DNA of 64,000 nt from Zygnema circumcarinatum. Taxonomy: Eukaryota > Streptophyta > Zygnematophyceae > Zygnematales > Zygnemataceae. The notes under the pieces were generated by a model. That model saw only the letters and a list, made by a program, of their open reading frames with translations, was not told where the DNA came from and ran no database searches. The stretch is taken from contig CM074807.1 of NCBI GenBank assembly GCA_037447605.1, forward strand, positions 179,659 through 243,658. Direction: 5' to 3'. Made by a program: the position numbers and the translations under genes. Shown here piece after piece: positions 57,940 through 64,000 of this stretch (position 1 is the stretch's first letter; the number at the start of each line of letters is the position of its first letter).

Positions 57940-59755
57940 GACGTCCCTCCAGCACTTGCTCCTCACAGAACACTCCTGCTGCCTCTGTCGTTTCTCTTGC
58001 TGCTGCTACTACTGCTACATACTTACTTTATCCGCGCAACCAACATCTGCAAGCACCACGTTATGATATCAAAGGGTTGCAATCTGATAACGCAAACATG
58101 CACTAGAAATTACATGCTGCGCTTTTCCAGGATTGTCATGTCACATGCACTTGCAACTCGCCCCCAGCCACTGTCAGCTCTACAAGAGGCAGAGAGTGAG
58201 CGAGCCGTGCCTGCTGCTCTCCCTCCTCCTATACTTGCAGTAAAGAGAAATTTGCAGTGCAAGAGTATACAGGCGGGGGAAGGTTGATGGACGGGAGGAA
58301 AAGCAAGACATGAGTAGAGTTCAGCAAGTTGGCTTCAGCGTTTCGAAGGACCTTACAGACTCACAATCCTAGATGAAACTGAGCTTTCGGCGTATTTTTA
58401 GACTCTGACCCAAAACCCTTAATTCTTAAAGTCTAAATGATGAACCCTAAATGCTGAGATACAAAACTCAACTGGCAACAGACAATAGGCCTATGCCCAT
58501 CTGTGTTGCAAACATGTGCCTTTCTTCTTTTTATTGTTTCGAGCTTCAAATGAACCAGCCGGCCACGAGCCAGCTATTCCACCAACCCTAATAGGAACCA
58601 GCGAAAGGAGTGACTTCGGAGGCATTTTCGCAACGGCAAACAGAACAAACAGAGAAAATTTTCAACCAATTACTCCTCCATACCCCCGCCAAATTCATTC
58701 TCCTACTCAGTGTATCCCTCCTTTGAACTCCTCCCTCACCGTTTCTTGCATTCTGTGCCCAGGTCAGACCTTTCTGTCTGCTTTCTCCCCTGCCCTGCCT
58801 TCGCGCTTTCTCTCTCCCTCTCCCTCTCCCTCTCCCTTACCTCTTCTCTGTCAGATTCTCCTTCTTTCTCCACCTCTTCAGTGATATTCTTCCTCACGTC
58901 TCAGAGCCTTCAGCTGAAGATTACAGCAAAAACGACGCAGGACATAACGGTAGATGAAAGCTTCCCCGCCTTCTCAATTGTGTGAGTCGTTCCGGCGACA
59001 CATGAGCTGTGTCTCTGTTGACAGTTTTGTTCGCCGTCCAACGCACTGGTGACCTCTACAGCGCGCATGGAACCGTAAAATGTGCCGTGTGGCGGATTTC
59101 CATGTCCGAAATCCCGATGATCTCAATTCACATACCGTACGGTAAGAGCCATGCTTAAACATAAGGTCATGCCATGCCATCATGCCATCATGCATGCCAT
59201 CATGCCATGATGCATGCAATCATGCCTTTGCCATCATGCCATCAATGCATGTCATCATGCCATCATGGCATCATGGCATCATGGCATGCCATGCCATGCC
59301 ATGCCATGCCATGGTCCAGGGCGGTCCAACGTTCCTTTCCGCCTCCGCCGCCTGAGCGCGAGGGAAGAGCTCCAGTGCGTTCCAGCACTGGCCCTTGCTC
59401 GCCTGCTGCGGCCGCTTCTTTCCTTGGACATTCTCTTTCTCCCTTGGTACAGTCCGCCGATTTCTTGTAAAAGGTTAGAAGCTTCGCTCGGCTTGTAATC
59501 CTTGGCTGAATGATTGTAACTTTTGACTGATTCACTCTTCTATTTTGGTTTATGCTTGGCACTGGAGGAATGAAAATCGATATTAATATCAGCAGTGTTA
59601 GATGTCCTTTTGTTTCTGTGCAGGCACCTTCAGTCCTTGCATTTGAAGCAGTGCTTTGATCAATGCCATTCTTCAAAACTTTGTCCTAATGGCATATCTC
59701 TGGTGCATTTGGCTTGTTCTGTGCAGATCTTTTTGGTTTTCTAGACTTCAAGGCA
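57940..59755. promoter_or_regulatory. Divergent intergenic region between SNRNP27 and the HVA22-like gene
   Basis: Upstream flanks of two diverging genes; the HVA22-like 5' UTR may be spliced (AG acceptors near 59622 and 59726). Contents: CT-rich tract at about 58810-58870, a perfect palindrome ACCGTACGGT at 59134-59143, and the GCCATCAT array. No further coding sequence is recognised. Confidence 0.5.
59165..59315. repeat. GCCATCAT / CATGCC palindromic microsatellite array
   Basis: About 150 bases of GCCATCATGCCATCATG changing to CATGGCATCATGG and then (CATGC)n. The left part reads GCCATCATG and the right part CATCATGGC-like, its near-complement, so the single strand could fold back. It lies upstream of the HVA22-like gene. 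Confidence 0.88.
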
Positions 59756-61866
59756 ATGGTGTTCCTTTTTGTGATTACCCGGCTTTTGACGTGAGTATAC
59801 AACACTGTGAATTGGACAAATTGAATTGTTTCCATTATCATTAGTGAGTGCTTTCGTCTCTTGTTTTCTTCAATTAGTCAAAAGATTGCCATTCTCGACT
59901 TCATTCAGGCTTTCTCTGGGGGCAGCCTAATCTCAAATAGTTGTATTCGTGTCCCATTTGGAGCTGGCTAATCGCCGCCAAATGGACTTTCTTTGCGTCT
60001 GGATTCTTCCTAGGATTCATTCTTGTAGTGCTCCAATATGATTTCCCATAGATGCTTCGGTTTTACTTTCATTTTCTGTCTGGCATTGCAGCATGGTGTT
60101 CGGGTACCTTTATCCAGCTTATGAATGTTACAAATCGCTCGAACATGGGCGCCCGAGCATGGAGCAGCTGCGCTTTTGGTGCCGATTCTGGTAATTTCTT
60201 CACTGAAGCTGACATCTTGGGTGGCATCTGACATTCTTTCACGCATGTGCATTTTTTTGCATACTTTTCGTTTTACAAAGCGGCACGTGTTTCTTTCTGC
60301 GGCCCTATTTTCTATCTCCATACGCACATGTAGTGGACAAGATGCCAACTCTCTCTTGTCTCTCGTTACATCATTGGATTCAGTCGACCTCCTCATCATT
60401 TCTAGAGTCACCAGATTGCAATTGCCAAATGTGATGCAATTGGTGGCTTCTCCTTGTTTTGGCGATGCACTTTACTGTTTTGACTTGGTCACCATTTGTT
60501 TTTGTTTTCTTGTCCACAGGACCATTCTTGCTATGTTGGCGGTTGCTGAACGTCTTGGAGACCCCCTTGTATCATGGTAAGGAAATCTCGTCTTTGTGAG
60601 GAGCTCGATGCCAGCGCTTCTTATCCACTGGTATTTTATGGGAGTTTTGTCTCCATGGCTTGCTTTTGTGATCAGTTTTTCAATTACAATGAACTAGACA
60701 AAACGGAGTCCTGTCTCCAAATGTCGGAGGAAAGCAGCTGATTTTAGCCCTCAATGCAAATCGCAGGTTGCCGTTCTATTGTGAGGCCAAACTCGCATTT
60801 ATGGTGTACTTGTGGCATCCACGAACGCAGGTTGGTTCTCTTATCCCAGCTGGTGAAATCGTTGTGGGAACAACCTGCAGTATTATAGCCTCTACATTCG
60901 GCTTATTCAGGCGGATGCACGTGAAAAAGAAAACATAGACATTCTGACTTCCTTTTTAAGTCGTTCACTTTCGTTCGATGCTTTCACTTCTTTATCGTCT
61001 GAGCCGATTCCAGGTTTTGTTGGCTTGCAAGGACAGAAGCAGTTTGGTGGAGATCAGCCGTTATTGTCCTGTTTCATATGCAGCATTCTTGATCTGTATA
61101 CAAGTGTTCGCAACTCAAGTTGAACTGAGCTTGGACCTGCATGCTTCCGGCTGCAGGGAACGGATTATGTCTACAACCAGCTGCTTGTCCCGTTTGTGTC
61201 GAAGCATGAGCCGGAGATCGATCGTCACCTAAGTGAATTCAGAACTAAGGCGGGTGATGCTGCAGTCCAATACGGGCAGTCTGCGGCTAAAGCCATGCGC
61301 GAGTGGGTGATGGAGGGCCTCCAATATCTAGCTGCCCATTCCCCAAGAAACATTCATCAGGTGAGATGTAATAGTCAAGTACAGCAATTGTAATCGCGAT
61401 CTGTTGACCTTTCACGTTCCTTTATGTTAGTGAAGCTGGTTTTACACGACAAGGTGGTCACTCGGATATTCATTGCCGTTGGTTACGTCCTCAGAATTTG
61501 CAGGCCCCTCGGCTTCAGGAAGTCGACCACATTCCTCGTGGAAGTTCACCCCAGCGAGTGCGTCTTGCTCAAGATGAAGATGCGATGTGGGCTGAACAGC
61601 TGAGGGGGGCTGGAAGGCGGAGAGTGGTGATTCAAGAAGAAGACGAGATTGATGACTACGATGTTGTAGAACGCGTGGCTGAGCCCCGCAAACCACGAAA
61701 TCCTGCAGTAAGCCCCAAAAGGGGTGGCCCTGCTGCAACCCCACAAGGGGCGGAGGCTCCCTCAGATGACTACGCAAGTCGGCTTCGCCCCCGAAGCACT
61801 CGCCGAAAGTATGCTGTTACCCCGGCGGGTGGCAGCGGGGGAGGGAGCTGGAGTGAAGAAAACTGA
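59756..61866 (+). CDS. HVA22: HVA22/REEP (TB2/DP1) family ER-shaping protein
   Basis: Membrane-curvature protein of the endoplasmic reticulum. Exon 1 starts at ATG 59756 and reads MVFLFVITRLLT before donor GTGAGT; with the phase carried over it joins exon 2 (60092) MVFGYLYPAYECYKSLE, giving the usual family opening. Exon 2 continues PSMEQLRFWCRFW. Later exons: TILAMLAVAERLGDPLVSW (about 60523), LPFYCEAKLAFMVYLWHPRT (about 60768), GTDYVYNQLLVPFVSKHEPE and IDRHLSEFRTKAGDAAVQYG (about 61160-61276). Two hydrophobic hairpin segments are seen as expected. The final exon (about 61495-61866) adds a charged, disordered tail with DDYDVVERVAEPRKPR, then RSTRRKYAV and stop at 61864. Land plant HVA22 proteins respond to abscisic acid and stress; regulation here cannot be seen. 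Confidence 0.92.
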
Positions 61867-62568
61867 TTTCGTCGCGATGGAAGGCTCATCCTTTGGAGAA
61901 ACTTCTCTACTCATCATGCCCACCTCCGGTGCAGTTTTCAATTGGAACACTGTCACCTTCCTTTCTCAAGTTGCGCTCAACGGAGATGCACAATGTTTCC
62001 CGTGGGCCAACGCATGTACACATGGAGTGTCGCTTTTGTACAGTCTGCCGCTTGAAGTCTCCGTCAAGGTTGCAGTGATTGTGGGGGGTTTGATGGTATA
62101 CAGTATGACCCATTTCAGAGTAGGTTTCAGATTTGCAGTGGTCGTTCTCGTGTGCCTTCCTTTGTGTATTTTATCGAGGATTACGGGTCAGTGGAAGCTG
62201 AGGGCGTTTTTGAGGGGCAGAGCTTCAGAGCACCTATTGGAATTAGGGGGTAAAGCAAGACATGCCGTCGCAGCAGTGATATGTTTTGTAAACGCAGCTG
62301 AAAGGCAGCGGTGCACTTGATCGTCTATCTGCGATCATCGGTGTTTGTTTACAAGCAAACAGAGTCAGGTTGATCCACTTTTATTGCAGGGCAATGTGTT
62401 TACAACAATGAATCTATGTGAGTGCTCTGATTGGACTCACAGTCTCACAAAGTGGTGATGGGAAAGGAAAAATTGGTGGTAAATCTATCTCGTCTGCATT
62501 TCCAGAGTGCTTTCATTTACAAAGAGAGTCGCGAGACTGTCATTTCCTGATCCATCATGTCCTTCACA
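61867..62568. other. Convergent intergenic region between the HVA22-like gene and uL29m
   Basis: 3' flanks of two converging genes. A plus-strand frame at 61724-62320 (198 codons) overlaps the HVA22 last exon in another frame and continues past its stop; it looks like a chance frame. Nothing else recognised. Confidence 0.55.
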
Positions 62569-63263
62569 TCACATGTCGTTAATCATCTTTTTGTAAACAA
62601 ATTGCTTCTCAGCATCCGCCTCTGTCAAGGCGCGTTCTGTGAGTACTTGCTTTATTCGGCACATAGACTTCCTCACCTGCACAAAGAATGCAATCCAGCC
62701 AAACGCAATGCTTGAAGCACCTCAAATGTCTATTGTACTGCAAGTCAGCCATAGTTTAGGTCCACTTTAAAGCCACAGATTAGGCTTCCTAGGGTGCTTA
62801 AGGCCTAAAGGATCTCTAGGGCTTCTAGGCTACTTAGTCTTTTTAGGGTTCTCCAACAATTTTGATGCCAACGATGTGGAGATCCTTGGCGTGAAGTCTC
62901 GAACTCGACCGCAAGAAAAGCGACGAAAAGGGTTCACGTTGAAAGAGCTCTACTCAATCATTGATCAAACTAATCAAGTTATGCCGCTGAATCTAATTCG
63001 AAGACTCAAATTGCAAAAACCAAGTTGCTGAGATTAGACTTGCTGAATCAGAATCAACGAAGAACATTGATACGGGAGAAGAGAGAAGAGCAGCCAGGAA
63101 TGCACCTTCACGATTCTGTGCTGATCAGGCATCCGTTGACCCTCTGAGCGCGCGAACTCCTTCTGCGAGTAAAGGAGGATCTTCTCCTTCAGCAGAACAT
63201 ACCAGAGCTTGTGAAGGTCTGCGAAGCCCTTCTGCCGCAGCTCCCACGCCTCCCACGGCCGGC
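62569..63263 (-). CDS. MRPL47: Mitochondrial ribosomal protein uL29m (MRPL47), 5' end not found
   Basis: Large-subunit protein of the mitochondrial ribosome. Two exons are clear on the minus strand. Exon at 63263-63097 encodes [20 protein letters not shown] then [14 protein letters not shown] and MPDQHRIVK before donor GTGCATT. The last exon (about 62678-62569) encodes [16 protein letters not shown] then [17 protein letters not shown] and TGA. The [13 protein letters not shown]-type block and the [15 protein letters not shown] end are the family signature. The upstream exon with the presequence and EFF motif was not found in 63264-64000 and may lie beyond the window. Confidence 0.88.
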
Positions 63264-64000
63264 CTGAACCCACTCACGCAGAAGCACCCAAAGGCCTAAA
63301 GCAAGCACCACGCAACAAAAAGACAAAGAAATCTGCACCCGATTGGCATACTTCGCCTAGCGAGCGACTAGTAAAACAAACAAGTAAATAAACAAGCAAG
63401 GAAAGAACAAACTAAATAAAGAAACGAACAGCTCAACCATAGATCTATAAAGGACCCCTTAGAGTTGCTCTCCCCTTCCAGCCCCACTCCTCCGCCCTGT
63501 ATTCCCTTCCCCCACTCCCTCCCTCCCACCCTCCATCTTTCTCCCTATAATTTGGCTGCTAAGACGGGCAAGGGGGTCCTAAACACCCATATCCCTCCCT
63601 CAAAAGCGCTACATTCCTGAACCCTGCAGTGCTCACACCTTCACCAGCCTCCCCCTCCCAACCCCCCCAACCCATTCAGCCTCAAAAATTCCTGAAAAAC
63701 CCCTAAACTACTCCTGCAACCCTCAACCACCGTCCTCGTCCATGACCCCTTCACTCTAACGGCTCCCTTGGTTCTTTCTGAAGCGCCCAACTCCATGCAC
63801 TCTCCAATGCCCCCAATTCCTCCAAAGTAACGCGAAACCAAATACCCTTTTGACACCCTTCCTTTAAACACCCCAAAACCCAACAATCTTCCCTGCACCC
63901 AGAACCCTAAATTCTTCATTGTACCCAAAATCCTAAAACCCCTCAAGCACCCTGAACCCTAACATCTTCCCCCAACCCTAACCTCCCCTCCCCCCCCCCC
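63264..64000. other. C-rich low-complexity end with degenerate CCCTAA words
   Basis: Probably an intron or 5' region of uL29m. From about 63450 it is rich in C and A with many CCCTAA, CCCTAAA and ACCCTAAC words, most densely at 63900-63990, ending in a poly-C run. No coding exon is recognised. Confidence 0.5.

Noticed and set aside
61724-62320. 198-codon plus-strand frame overlapping the HVA22 last exon
   Set aside because: The HVA22 frame is supported by homology up to 61866; the other frame has no family signal and no separate start context.
1-64000. Prokaryotic features such as operons, CRISPR arrays, insertion sequences, or transposase or reverse-transcriptase genes
   Set aside because: All genes show spliceosomal introns and eukaryotic families; I saw no CRISPR-like spaced repeats and no transposase or reverse-transcriptase motifs.

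Overview
The window is nuclear DNA from an intron-rich eukaryote of the green lineage. Reading exons by hand across both strands gives fifteen protein-coding genes. Almost all are broken by short GT-AG introns of about 100 to 800 bases. Evidence for a photosynthetic green-lineage host: an anthranilate phosphoribosyltransferase with an N-terminal extension that looks like a plastid transit peptide, a plant-type root-cap domain secreted protein, an HVA22-type reticulon-like protein, plant-type PTB, CTF18 and RTF1 homologues, and a plastid-like ChuX/HutX-fold protein. Gene density (about one per 4.3 kb), many GA/GGA microsatellites and sulfotransferases suggest a streptophyte alga or another green alga rather than a flowering plant. 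This is inference; the species cannot be named from the sequence.

Layout, left to right: trpD-like (minus, 254-3832); CTF18 clamp-loader subunit (minus, about 5406-14932); root-cap/VWD-like secreted protein (minus, 16237-18829); ChuX/HutX-like plastid protein (plus, 19900-21012); TFIIH subunit p34/TFB4 (minus, 21269-24583); RTF1 of the PAF1 complex (minus, 25450-28781, with an assembly gap of 10 N in an intron); PTB-type four-RRM splicing regulator (plus, 29936-35156); a Golgi-type protein fusing a fucosyltransferase-like domain to a sulfotransferase (minus, 36846-39937); STT3 (plus, 40342-44498); Asp/Glu racemase family protein (plus, 45426-47262); a second glycosyltransferase-like/sulfotransferase fusion (minus, 48193-51110); FAM114-like protein (plus, 51330-55232); U4/U6.U5 snRNP 27K-like protein (minus, 56196-57939); HVA22-like protein (plus, 59756-61866); mitochondrial ribosomal protein uL29m (minus, 62569 to at least 63263, 5' exon not found).

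The most interesting content is the pair of paralogous type II membrane proteins at 36846-39937 and 48193-51110. Each joins a NodZ/O-fucosyltransferase-like GT-B region, whose usual donor-binding HxRR motif appears replaced, to a carbohydrate sulfotransferase domain with intact PAPS-binding motifs. They flank the gene for the oligosaccharyltransferase catalytic subunit STT3, and one shares a short divergent promoter with it. Together these suggest a glycan-modifying neighbourhood (ER transfer of oligosaccharide, Golgi sulfation). Other features worth a look: an RGG-rich insertion and a duplicated acidic motif in CTF18, an eight-unit TTAGGG block in a bidirectional promoter, several minisatellites in promoters or 3' ends, and a recurrent GTACGG-type motif near gene starts.

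Exon limits come from matching family motifs and splice consensus by eye. Gene outer ends are more reliable than internal junctions, and no transcript evidence was available.
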